This document shows, one piece after another, positions 1-6,888 of a stretch of 9,320 nucleotides of DNA; positions within the stretch are counted from its first letter, which is position 1, and the number at the start of each line of letters is the position of its first letter. A program made the translations under genes and the position numbers. Source of the DNA: VFKU01 sp964620045 (GTDB lineage: Bacteria; Hydrogenedentota; Hydrogenedentia; Hydrogenedentales; GCA-2746185); NCBI GenBank assembly GCA_964620045.1, contig CAZUJL010000050.1:1-9320 (forward strand), in the 5' to 3' direction. The notes beneath the pieces were generated by a model. It made no database searches. It saw only the letters and a list, made by a program, of their open reading frames with translations, and was not told the origin of the DNA.

Positions 1-292
1 CCACCAGCGCGTTCTCGGTCGAACTAAATCGGCCCAGCACGTAGCCGGTGATCTCGCGCGCGCCATCCTGACGGCCGATACCGATCCGCAGGCGCGCATA
101 TTCGCGCGTGCCCAGATGCTGCTCGATGGATTCGAGCCGCGCCTCGTCCAGGCCGCCAGTGGCGTCTTTGCGGTAGCGCGCGATGAATGGGATCGTGGTG
201 CCGCTGTTTAGCAGCGCGATCGTCCGTTCGACCTGCTCGGGAGTGGCTGAAACTTCTTTGGCAATGCGTTCGATGACTTGCGCGCTAAACAT
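1..292 (-). CDS. Partial chimeric ORF: Tex N-terminus joined in frame to the C-terminal half of peptidyl-tRNA hydrolase
   Basis: I translated this by hand from the ATG at 292-290. It gives 97 codons without a stop and runs off the left edge. Residues 1-48 look like the start of Tex (YhgF), an RNA-binding transcription accessory protein: IAKEV, then PEQVERTIALLNSG, then TIPFIARYRKDATGGLDE, which is the Tex N-terminal signature. Tex should continue with a YLRELEERR-like helix. Instead, from about residue 50 the sequence reads SIEQHLGTREYARLRIGIGR and then YVLGRF, which is the core of the C-terminal half of peptidyl-tRNA hydrolase (Pth), the enzyme that recycles peptidyl-tRNA. The join lies near 113-135, where both families encode something like SIE-x-x-L. 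The hybrid lacks the Pth catalytic Asn, His and Asp and its His-Asn-Gly loop, and it also lacks the Tex YqgF-like, HhH and S1 domains, so neither activity is expected. A GAGG ribosome site sits at 305-302, 9 bases before the ATG. It could be a deletion fusion, a broken gene or a contig chimera. Confidence 0.75.
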   Translation of the reverse strand, partial: MFSAQVIERIAKEVSATPEQVERTIALLNSGTTIPFIARYRKDATGGLDEARLESIEQHLGTREYARLRIGIGRQDGAREITGYVLGRFSSTENALV

Positions 293-322
293 CTTGCCCC
301 GCCTCGTAGACACAACCTCGCG

Positions 323-351
323 AGTCTAACAGAGCTTTCCCATCCGCACAA
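323..351 (-). promoter_or_regulatory. Candidate sigma-70 promoter for the Tex/Pth ORF
   Basis: On the minus strand TTGTGC (351-346) and TAGACT (328-323) are separated by 17 bases, matching 3/6 and 4/6 of the -35 and -10 consensus. Transcription would start near 316 and give a leader of about 24 bases that contains the GAGG ribosome site at 305-302. Spacing and position fit well, but the hexamers are weak and this is a reading by eye. Confidence 0.35.
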
Positions 352-432
352 CACGCAGTTCCACAATCGAAGACTCCCGGATGCGCCGCAATCGTTATTT
401 GTCCCTTTCCGCCCTTTTGTCCGTTTACCCTG

Positions 433-460
433 TTTTTCAGTCATGCTTCTGCTATATATT
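433..460 (+). promoter_or_regulatory. Candidate extended -10 promoter for dprA, possibly giving a leaderless mRNA
   Basis: An AT-rich island stands out from GC-rich surroundings. It holds TG at 450-451 followed by TATATATT at 453-460, so either TGnTATATA (extended -10) or TATATT (5/6 of the -10 consensus) can be read. A poor -35, TTTTTC at 433-438, lies 16 bases upstream of TATATT. The start point would fall around 464-468, on or just before the dprA ATG at 468. There is no Shine-Dalgarno sequence between the island and the ATG, which fits leaderless initiation. Confidence 0.4.
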
Positions 461-467
461 TCCACAC

Positions 468-1628
468 ATGGCGCTTACTCACGATCAACGCGATTGGCTG
501 GCGCTCGCCCTGGTGCCGGGTGTCGGATCCACGCATTTCGTGCGTCTGCTGGCCCGGTTTCGCACGCCCGGCGAGGTGCTGCGGGCAGGCGAACGCGCCT
601 TGGCCGAGGTCGTTCGACCAAATCTCGCCCGGCAAATTACCCAGTATGCCGACGTCGTCGACGTTGGCGACCAGGAGCGCCGCCTGGAGGCCTCCGCGGC
701 GACGCTGATTACCCTCGATGACACTCTGTACCCGTGGCGCCTTGGCGAGATTTACGATCCCCCTCTTGCGCTCTTCGTGCGTGGGAACCTTTTGCCGGAG
801 GATGAGTTTGCCGTCGCCATCGTGGGCACGCGTCGTCCCACGCCATACGGTCTCCGTATGGCCGAAAAACTCGGACGCGAACTCGCCGCGCGCGGGGTTA
901 CCGTCGTCAGCGGACTCGCCTCGGGCATCGATAGCGCAGCGCACCGTGGCGCGCTCGAAGCCGGCGGCCGCACCATCGCGGTGCTCGGCAACGGTGTCGA
1001 TGTCGTGTATCCGCGCGAGAACCGCGAGCTTACGGAACAGATCATCGCGCAAGGTGCCGTCGTGTCGCAGTTCCCGATGGGCTGGGAACCGAACAAAGGT
1101 CACTTCCCGCGCCGCAACCGGGTCATTAGCGGGATGACGCTTGGCACTGTCGTCGTGCAGGCGCCGCGCGAAAGCGGCGCGCTGATCACCGCGCACGCCG
1201 CCGCGGAACAGGGCCGCGAAGTGTTCGCGGTTCCCGGCGAAGCCACGATCGCGTCGAGCCAAGGCCCGCATTCGCTCATCCGCGAAGGCGCGAAGTTGGT
1301 TGAATCAGCCGAAGACATCCTCGTCGAACTCAATCTGCCCGCACACCAGCGTCAACCAGTTCCTGCCGTTTCCGCGGTGAGCGCGCGTGTATCGGCGACG
1401 CCGGCAAAGTCCGCGCCTGCACCGGTACAGCGCCCCATTGCTCCGCAAGCGCCGGTGACGGAATCCGAGCGCGAAGTCCTCGCGGTGCTTTCCGCCGACG
1501 GTTCCTTTGTCGACGAAATCGCCGCCGCGTGCCGTGTGTCGATCGCCGAAGCGCTGAGCACGCTCACTTTTCTCGAACTCAAAGGCCTCGTGCGCCAGTT
1601 TTCCGGGAAGCGATTCGCGCGGCGATGA
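468..1628 (+). CDS. dprA: DprA (Smf), DNA-processing protein and RecA loader
   Basis: The product is 386 residues, normal for the family. DprA binds incoming single-stranded DNA in the cytoplasm, shields it and loads RecA during natural transformation; many non-competent bacteria also carry it. An N-terminal helix-hairpin-helix/SAM-like part (about 8-60, LALALVPGVG) is followed by the Rossmann-like DprA core (about 75-290), with AIVGTRRPT (117-125), SGLASGIDSAAHRGALEAG (148-166), FPRRNRVISG (213-222) and ESGALITAHAA (235-245). An Ala/Pro-rich linker (about 291-331) leads to a C-terminal winged-helix domain (about 332-386). The frame is open further upstream to an ATG at 381, but that start would add 29 residues unlike any DprA N-terminus. 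The ATG at 468 places the first helix where the family has it. No ribosome site precedes 468. The TGA stop overlaps the start of lpxK. Confidence 0.95.
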   Translation: MALTHDQRDWLALALVPGVGSTHFVRLLARFRTPGEVLRAGERALAEVVRPNLARQITQYADVVDVGDQERRLEASAATLITLDDTLYPWRLGEIYDPPLALFVRGNLLPEDEFAVAIVGTRRPTPYGLRMAEKLGRELAARGVTVVSGLASGIDSAAHRGALEAGGRTIAVLGNGVDVVYPRENRELTEQIIAQGAVVSQFPMGWEPNKGHFPRRNRVISGMTLGTVVVQAPRESGALITAHAAAEQGREVFAVPGEATIASSQGPHSLIREGAKLVESAEDILVELNLPAHQRQPVPAVSAVSARVSATPAKSAPAPVQRPIAPQAPVTESEREVLAVLSADGSFVDEIAAACRVSIAEALSTLTFLELKGLVRQFSGKRFARR

Positions 1629-2623
1629 AGCCGAACAAACGGCTGGTGGATCGCATCCGCGACGACGACCCCATCCCTGCCCCTCTTTCGTTTGCGCTCT
1701 CGGCCTTGACTCAATTTCAGCGCGCGGGCATGGCGCTTCGGCGACGGCAGAAGGTGCATCGCGTGAATGCCCGCGTCATCAGCGTTGGCAATATCACTGC
1801 CGGCGGCACAGGAAAGACGCCGGCTGTTATCGAACGCGCCCGGCAGGAAATCGCTGCCGGACGGCGCGTTGCGGTCCTCACACGGGGCTACGCTGCGCCA
1901 TCCGGATCCAAACCCGCGGACTCCACTGATCTTGCTGGTGTCGCGCCGTATCACGCTCTCGGAGACGAAGCTGCACTTGTTCTACAAAAGGTCCCCGGCA
2001 TCGTCGTGATCAAAAACGCCGACCGGGTCGCTGGAGCGCATCGCGCGATCGCGTTGGGATGCGATACGCTCATTCTTGATGACGGATTCCAGCAACTTCG
2101 CCTTGCCCGTGACGAGGACATTGTTCTCGTGGACGCCACCAAGCCGTTTGGCAATTTTCAGCTAGTACCGCGCGGGATTCTACGAGAACCGCCTCATGCG
2201 TTGTCGCGCGCCACGCAAATCGTCGTGACGCACGCCGATTCGCAACCTGACGACGTACTGCTTGGTTTGTACGCTGAATTGGTGGCCTACGCCCCTAATG
2301 TGCCGATTCGATCTACATGCCATGAACCTGTCGCGATTAAGGCACTGGCCACGGGCGAACAATTGCCGCTGGAATGGTTGTGCGATCGGGAAATCACGTT
2401 GGCTACTGGAATTGCCCAACCGGAACGATTCGCGGATACGGTGGAGACGCTGGAGGCCAAAGTGCTGGACGCTGTGTCCGTGCCCGATCACGCACCGTTG
2501 GACGCCGTGCTCGGTGGGATTCAGGGGACGGTTCTTATTACCGAAAAAGACGCAGTGCGTCTTGCGAAGCCCTACGCGCCCAATATCTATGTGTTGGAGA
2601 TCGAGTTGCGAGACTGTTCTTGA
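1625..2623 (+). CDS. lpxK: LpxK, tetraacyldisaccharide 4'-kinase of lipid A synthesis
   Basis: The product is 332 residues, typical in length. LpxK transfers a phosphate from ATP to the 4' position of the tetraacyldisaccharide 1-phosphate precursor, giving lipid IVA at the inner face of the cytoplasmic membrane. The Walker A loop GNITAGGTGKTP is at residues 55-66, the catalytic LDDGFQ motif at 151-156, FGNFQLVPRGILREP at 175-189, and the C-terminal ITEKDAVRLAK at 305-315. The usual Asp-His-His near the C-terminal part reads Asp-His-Ala here (PDHAP, 287-291), so the first His is kept and the second is not. The ATG at 1625 overlaps the dprA stop as ATGA. A GGGAAG at 1605-1610 lies 14 bases upstream, farther than ideal, so coupling to dprA translation is likely. 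A GTG at 1529 in the same frame would add 32 residues of dprA shadow and is less likely. Usual lpxK partners (msbA, waaA) are not in view. Confidence 0.95.
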   Translation: MKPNKRLVDRIRDDDPIPAPLSFALSALTQFQRAGMALRRRQKVHRVNARVISVGNITAGGTGKTPAVIERARQEIAAGRRVAVLTRGYAAPSGSKPADSTDLAGVAPYHALGDEAALVLQKVPGIVVIKNADRVAGAHRAIALGCDTLILDDGFQQLRLARDEDIVLVDATKPFGNFQLVPRGILREPPHALSRATQIVVTHADSQPDDVLLGLYAELVAYAPNVPIRSTCHEPVAIKALATGEQLPLEWLCDREITLATGIAQPERFADTVETLEAKVLDAVSVPDHAPLDAVLGGIQGTVLITEKDAVRLAKPYAPNIYVLEIELRDCS

Positions 2624-2628
2624 TCGGA

Positions 2629-3597
2629 CTACGCGATCCCCGCCTGACGTTCCCGCGCGGCCATGGCGGCGCCGACGACACCCGCCGCTTCGCCTAGTTC
2701 GGCGACTACGATCTGCGCGCGGTTCGCGGGTACTTCAAACGCATCCTTCTTCGCGCGCTTGCGGATGGCGTTCAGCAGGAGATCGCCAGCATGGATCATT
2801 CCGCCGCCGAGCACGACCTTCTCGGGGTTCAGCAGATTGATCAGGCTCGCGATGCCGACGCCGATCCAGTCTCCCGTCTCTTCGATCACCCAGCGCGCGA
2901 ATTGATCGCCGCGCGCGGCTTCGTCCGAAACCATCTTGCCGGTCAACGCGTCGAGATTTCCGTCGCAGGCGCCGCGCAGTGAGCTCGGCTTGCCCGCTTC
3001 GAGTCCTTCGATTGCCGTGCGCACGAGTCCGGTGACCGAGGCATACGCTTCCAGGCATCCCAGCGCGCCGCAGCCGCATTTTCGGCCGTCGCGCTGCACG
3101 GTGAGGTGTCCGATTTCCGCCGCCGTGCCGTCGATGCCGCGCAGCAGCCGGCCAAACACCACGATTCCGCCGCCCACGCCCGTGCCGAGGGTCAGCATGC
3201 ACATGTCCTGCACGCCGCGTCCCGCGCCGGCGGAGAATTCGCCGTAGCACGCGAGGTTCGCGTCGTTGTCGACAAAGCACGGCACATCCAGCCGCGCGCG
3301 CATCATGTCCGCCAGTGGCACGTTGTGCCATCCGGCGAGATTCGGCGGGCTAAACACGACCCCCGTCTGCCAGTTCATCGGGCCCGGCGCACCGATGCCC
3401 GCCGCGCGCGCTGTCACGCCGCCGGCCGCGGCCAGGGCCGCGCGCGCCGATTCGGCCATCACATCCGCGACGGCTTCGGGGCCCGCTTCCGCCGGCGTTG
3501 GGCGCACATCGTGCCCCGCGACCGCGCCATCCAGCGTCACGGCCGCGGCCTTCACTTGTGTGCCGCCGAGATCGATGCCGAGCAATACTTCCGCCAT
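2629..3597 (-). CDS. ROK-family sugar kinase, probable glucokinase
   Basis: The product is 322 residues, a normal length for ROK glucokinases of the GlcK type. It should phosphorylate glucose, or a related hexose, with ATP in the cytoplasm. Visible motifs are the phosphate-binding GIDLGGT (7-13), FVDNDAN with the probable catalytic Asp at 112 (108-114), LTLGTGVGGG (135-144), EIGH (161-164) and the ROK zinc motif CGCGALGCLE (174-183), with His164, Cys174, Cys176 and Cys181 as the expected zinc ligands. There is no N-terminal DNA-binding domain, so it is an enzyme and not a NagC/Mlc-type repressor. The ATG is 2 bases after the glnS stop, and its ribosome site GAAGG (3611-3607) lies inside the last codons of glnS, so the two genes are co-transcribed and probably translationally coupled. 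The substrate is inferred; N-acetylglucosamine, mannose or fructose kinase cannot be excluded. Confidence 0.9.
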   Translation of the reverse strand: MAEVLLGIDLGGTQVKAAAVTLDGAVAGHDVRPTPAEAGPEAVADVMAESARAALAAAGGVTARAAGIGAPGPMNWQTGVVFSPPNLAGWHNVPLADMMRARLDVPCFVDNDANLACYGEFSAGAGRGVQDMCMLTLGTGVGGGIVVFGRLLRGIDGTAAEIGHLTVQRDGRKCGCGALGCLEAYASVTGLVRTAIEGLEAGKPSSLRGACDGNLDALTGKMVSDEAARGDQFARWVIEETGDWIGVGIASLINLLNPEKVVLGGGMIHAGDLLLNAIRKRAKKDAFEVPANRAQIVVAELGEAAGVVGAAMAARERQAGIA

Positions 3598-3599
3598 GC

Positions 3600-5294
3600 T
3601 CAGGCGCCTTCTTCGCGTTTCTGCAGGTTCGCGTACGAGTCGCGCAGAGTCACGGAACGATTGAAGACGAGCCGCGTGGGTTTCGAATCCGGATCGACAC
3701 AGAAATAACCCTTACGCTCGAACTGGAACCGATCACCGGCTTTGGAAGTCGTCACACTGGGTTCGATCACAATCGGAATCGTCTCGACCGAGTTGGGATT
3801 GATGTTCGAGCGCCAGTCTTTGCCTTCTTCCGCATCATCCGGATCGGGTTTCGTAAACAGGTGCGAGTACAGGCGCGCTTCCGCCGCCAGGCCGCGCTCC
3901 GCCGACACCCAATGCAGCGTCGCCTTTACCTTGCGGCCATCCGGCGCGTCGCCCCCGCGCGTCGCGGGGTCATACGTGCAGCGCAGCTCGATGATCTCGC
4001 CCGACTTCGGGTCCTTCACGACGCTCGTGCACGTGATCAGGTACGCGTAACGCAGGCGCACCTCACGGCCGGGCGACAAGCGGAAGAATTTCTTCGGCGG
4101 CTCTTCCATGAAGTCTTCGCGCTCGATATAAATGACTTTGCTGAACGGGACCTTGCGCAGGCCGGCGGCCGGATCTTCGGGATTGTTCACCGCATCCATT
4201 TCTTCGACCTGGCCGTCCGGATAATTTTCGATCACGACCTTGATCGGATCGAGCACGGCCATCACGCGCGATGCCGTCTTGTTCAGGTCTTCGCGCAGGC
4301 AATGTTCCAACTGCCCGATTTCGTTCAGGCTGTCCGACTTCGCCACGCCGATGCGCCCGCAGAAATCGCGAATCGACTCGGGCGTGTAGCCGCGCCGGCG
4401 CAGGCCCGCGATCGTCGGCATGCGCGGGTCGTCCCACCCGTCGACGTAGCCCTCCGCCACCAGCGACTGCAGCTTGCGCTTGCTTAGCACGGTGTAGGTG
4501 AGGTTGAGTCGCGCGAACTCCACCTGCTGCGGGTTGTAAATGCCCAGCGCCTGGCAGTACCAGTCGTACAGCGGCCGGTGGTCCTCAAATTCGAGCGTGC
4601 ACACCGAGTGCGTGATTTTTTCGAGCGAGTCGGACTGTCCGTGCGCCCAGTCGTACATCGGGTAGATGCACCACTTCCCCTTCGTGCGCTGGTGCCAGGC
4701 CTTCAGGATGCGGTACATCACCGGGTCGCGCAGATTTAGATTCGGCGCGGCCATGTCGATCTTCGCGCGCAGGGTTTTCGTGCCTTCGGTGAACTCGCCC
4801 TTGCGCATGCCCTCGAACAGGGCGAGGTTTTCATCCACGCTGCGGTTCCTGTGCGGACTTTCCTTGCCCGGCGCGGTCAGCGTGCCGCGGTAAATGCGAA
4901 TCTCGTCCGGGCTCAAATCATCGACGAACGCCTTGCCTTCGCGAATCAGCTTGATCGCCCATTCGTGCAACTGGTCGAAGTAATCCGACGCGTGGTACAT
5001 GTGCACGCCCCAGTCGAAGCCGAGCCAGCGCACGTCGTTCTGAATGCTCTCGACGTACTCCTGCTCTTCCTTCGCGGGGTTTGTGTCGTCCATGCGCAAA
5101 TGGCACACGCCGCCAAACTCCTGCGCGATGCCGAAGTTCAGGCAGATGCTCTTCGCATGCCCGATGTGCAGATATCCGTTCGGCTCCGGCGGAAAACGCG
5201 TCACCACACGCCCACCCCAGCGGCCCGTCTCCATATCGCGGGCCACCATCTGGCGGACGAAGTCTTTCCCCGGAGGTGTCTTCTCAACCGACAT
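3600..5294 (-). CDS. glnS: GlnRS, glutaminyl-tRNA synthetase
   Basis: The product is 564 residues, close to the E. coli enzyme. It joins glutamine to tRNA-Gln in one step. This is a class I synthetase: RFPPEPNGYLHIGHAK (33-48) carries the HIGH motif, and VLSKRK (269-274) is the KMSKS-like loop. The eukaryote/GlnRS-type catalytic domain spans about 25-335, and the two beta-barrel anticodon-binding domains follow (about 340-555). Family markers such as RMDDTNPAKEE (67-77), YPMYDWAHGQSDSLEKITHS (211-230) and CTLEFEDHRPLYDW (232-245) are intact and separate it from GluRS. The ATG at 5294 has a GGGAA ribosome site (5305-5301) 6 bases upstream. It lies 33 bases downstream of gltX and 2 bases upstream of the glucokinase gene, so the three probably form one transcript. 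Bacterial GlnRS is thought to come from an ancient transfer from eukaryotes. Confidence 0.97.
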   Translation of the reverse strand: MSVEKTPPGKDFVRQMVARDMETGRWGGRVVTRFPPEPNGYLHIGHAKSICLNFGIAQEFGGVCHLRMDDTNPAKEEQEYVESIQNDVRWLGFDWGVHMYHASDYFDQLHEWAIKLIREGKAFVDDLSPDEIRIYRGTLTAPGKESPHRNRSVDENLALFEGMRKGEFTEGTKTLRAKIDMAAPNLNLRDPVMYRILKAWHQRTKGKWCIYPMYDWAHGQSDSLEKITHSVCTLEFEDHRPLYDWYCQALGIYNPQQVEFARLNLTYTVLSKRKLQSLVAEGYVDGWDDPRMPTIAGLRRRGYTPESIRDFCGRIGVAKSDSLNEIGQLEHCLREDLNKTASRVMAVLDPIKVVIENYPDGQVEEMDAVNNPEDPAAGLRKVPFSKVIYIEREDFMEEPPKKFFRLSPGREVRLRYAYLITCTSVVKDPKSGEIIELRCTYDPATRGGDAPDGRKVKATLHWVSAERGLAAEARLYSHLFTKPDPDDAEEGKDWRSNINPNSVETIPIVIEPSVTTSKAGDRFQFERKGYFCVDPDSKPTRLVFNRSVTLRDSYANLQKREEGA

Positions 5295-5327
5295 GCACGC
5301 TTCCCATCCAGCTCACGTTTACGGTTC

Positions 5328-6806
5328 TCAAACCTGTTGCATCGCGCCCGCGCGCACGAACTCAATCGCCTTGTCCACGCGCCGCAGGCTCGTTTCTTTG
5401 CCCAGTAATTCCGCCAACTCGAACAACCCCGGGCCGACGCTCTTGCCGGTCAGCGCGAGGCGCAGCGGATGCACGACCTTGCCCATGCCGCCCTGCTCGT
5501 TGCCGAGCTTCTCGACATCCGCGTGTAGTGCTTCCACCGTCCACGCGCTCGCGTTTGCCAGCGTCTGGCGAATGGCCTCCAACCGTGGCAAGGCCTCGGC
5601 GTCTTTCCACTGCTTCTGCACGGCCTTCTCTTCGTAGCTTGTCGGTTCGACGAAGAAGAAATCCGTCTGCTTCACGATATCGTTCAGCGTCACCAGTTTT
5701 TCCTGGCAAATCTGCGCCATGCGCGCCAGCCACGCCGGGTCTTTCTGGCTCGTATCGAAGCCCTGCTTTTGCAGGATCGGCACGACGCGATCGCGCAACT
5801 GCTCCGGGCTTAATTTCCGGATGTGCTGGCCGTTCAGCCACTGAAGCTTCTTGAGGTCGAACTTCGCCGCGGCCTGACCCAAGCGCTCGAGCGAAAAGGC
5901 TTTCAGTAACTCTTCCCGCGTATACACTTCCCGGTCGTCGCCGGCGTTCCAGCCGAGCAACACGACGTAGTTGATCAGTGCCTCGGGCAGATATCCGTCC
6001 TCGCGCCATTCGAGCACGTTCGCGCCGTGCATGCGCTTGCTGTATTTCTTGCCGGCTTCGTCCAGCACCATGGGCACATGGGCGAATTTCGGCAACGGCG
6101 CGCCGAGTGCTTCGAACAGCAACAAATGCTTCGCTGCATTCGTCACATGGTCGTCGCCGCGAATGATCTGCGTGATCTTCATCGTCACGTCGTCCACCAC
6201 CACGGCCAGATGGAAAATCGGATCGCCGTTTGGCTTCTGGATGACGAAATCGTCGATCTGCTTGTTGTCCCAGCGGATGTCGCCCTGCACGAGATCGTGC
6301 AACACCGTCTCGCCCGTCTGCGGCGCTTTGAAGCGAACCACGGCCGGCGTATCGCCCTTCGCCGCGATCTCCGCCGGCGTCAGGTTTCGGCATTTGCCGC
6401 TGTACTTCCACGGCAGCTTCTCCGCCAACGCGCGCTCGCGCTCCGCGTCGAGTTCTTCTTTTGTACAGAAACACTTGTACGCGTGCCCAGTCGCAAGCAG
6501 CTTCGCCGCGGCGTCCTTGTGGATTTGCGCGCGCTGCGACTGCCGGTACGGCGCATACGGTCCGCGCTCGGGTTCGTCGCCGAAGGGCGGGCCTTCGTCC
6601 CAATTAATGCCGAGCCATTTGAAGCCTTCGCACATGGCCTCGACGTACTGCTCTTCCGTGCGCTCGGCGTCGGTATCTTCGAGGCGCAACACAAACGTGC
6701 CGCCGGTCTGGCGGGCGTACAGCCAGTTCAGCAGCGCGATTTTCGCCGTGCCGATGTGCAAAAAACCGGACGGGGAAGGTGCAATTCTGACGCGAACGTT
6801 GTCCAT
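5328..6806 (-). CDS. gltX: GluRS, glutamyl-tRNA synthetase
   Basis: The product is 492 residues, typical for bacteria. It charges tRNA-Glu with glutamate for protein synthesis and for tetrapyrrole synthesis where the C5 route is used. The N-terminus RIAPSPSGFLHIGTAK (7-22) has the HIGH motif in the usual GluRS form, and KKYSKRMHG (253-261) is the KMSKS loop. Other markers are RLEDTDAERT (41-50), a CFC pair plus Cys139 resembling the zinc site of the catalytic domain (112-139), and IIRGDDHVTNAAKH (214-227). The C-terminal part (about 330-492) is the helical anticodon-binding domain. I chose the ATG at 6806: an upstream in-frame TTG at 6815 would add only three residues. The Shine-Dalgarno sequence is weak or absent, and a GC-rich hairpin lies just upstream. 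With glnS 33 bases downstream, this GluRS is probably specific for tRNA-Glu, but that is inference. Confidence 0.97.
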   Translation of the reverse strand: MDNVRVRIAPSPSGFLHIGTAKIALLNWLYARQTGGTFVLRLEDTDAERTEEQYVEAMCEGFKWLGINWDEGPPFGDEPERGPYAPYRQSQRAQIHKDAAAKLLATGHAYKCFCTKEELDAERERALAEKLPWKYSGKCRNLTPAEIAAKGDTPAVVRFKAPQTGETVLHDLVQGDIRWDNKQIDDFVIQKPNGDPIFHLAVVVDDVTMKITQIIRGDDHVTNAAKHLLLFEALGAPLPKFAHVPMVLDEAGKKYSKRMHGANVLEWREDGYLPEALINYVVLLGWNAGDDREVYTREELLKAFSLERLGQAAAKFDLKKLQWLNGQHIRKLSPEQLRDRVVPILQKQGFDTSQKDPAWLARMAQICQEKLVTLNDIVKQTDFFFVEPTSYEEKAVQKQWKDAEALPRLEAIRQTLANASAWTVEALHADVEKLGNEQGGMGKVVHPLRLALTGKSVGPGLFELAELLGKETSLRRVDKAIEFVRAGAMQQV

Positions 6807-6817
6807 GGAATCCAATG

Positions 6818-6840
6818 CCGGGCCCGGGGTTCAGGGCCGG
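6818..6840 (-). other. GC-rich inverted repeat before gltX
   Basis: In the 82 bases between the membrane-protein gene and gltX, the minus strand reads GGCCC (6838-6834), eight bases, then GGGCC (6825-6821). The stem can be lengthened to 7 pairs (CCGGCCC with GGGCCCGG) if one base is bulged. The inner CCGGGCCCGG is itself a perfect palindrome. It lies about 12 bases before the gltX ATG, where a ribosome site would normally be. No T-run follows, so it is not an ordinary intrinsic terminator. A role in gltX translation is only a guess. Confidence 0.3.
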
Positions 6841-6888
6841 AAACCCGCAAGGATACACGCTTTCGGCCTGCACATGCACGCCGCGCGG

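Noticed and set aside
208..465. 85-codon minus-strand ORF in the divergent intergenic region
   Set aside because: It overlaps the Tex-like coding part in another frame, is Arg/Ser/Cys rich and resembles no known protein.
381..467. Longer dprA start at the ATG at 381
   Set aside because: The extra 29 residues have no counterpart in DprA proteins and would span the best promoter candidate.
441..1271. Long antisense ORF (276 codons) across dprA
   Set aside because: Arg/Ala/His-rich translation typical of an opposite-strand shadow in GC-rich genes; no recognisable domain.
3498..4487. 329-codon plus-strand ORF across glnS and the glucokinase start
   Set aside because: Shadow of two well-supported minus-strand genes, with an Arg/His-rich composition and no motifs.
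5362..6603. 413-codon minus-strand ORF inside gltX
   Set aside because: Same-strand, different-frame shadow of gltX; very Arg-rich, no domain.
6813..6815. TTG start giving GluRS three more residues
   Set aside because: An ATG three codons downstream fits the family N-terminus better.
6881..6888. CCGCGCGG palindrome just after the TPR protein gene as a terminator
   Set aside because: Only four base pairs per arm, no loop and no following T-run; probably chance in GC-rich DNA.
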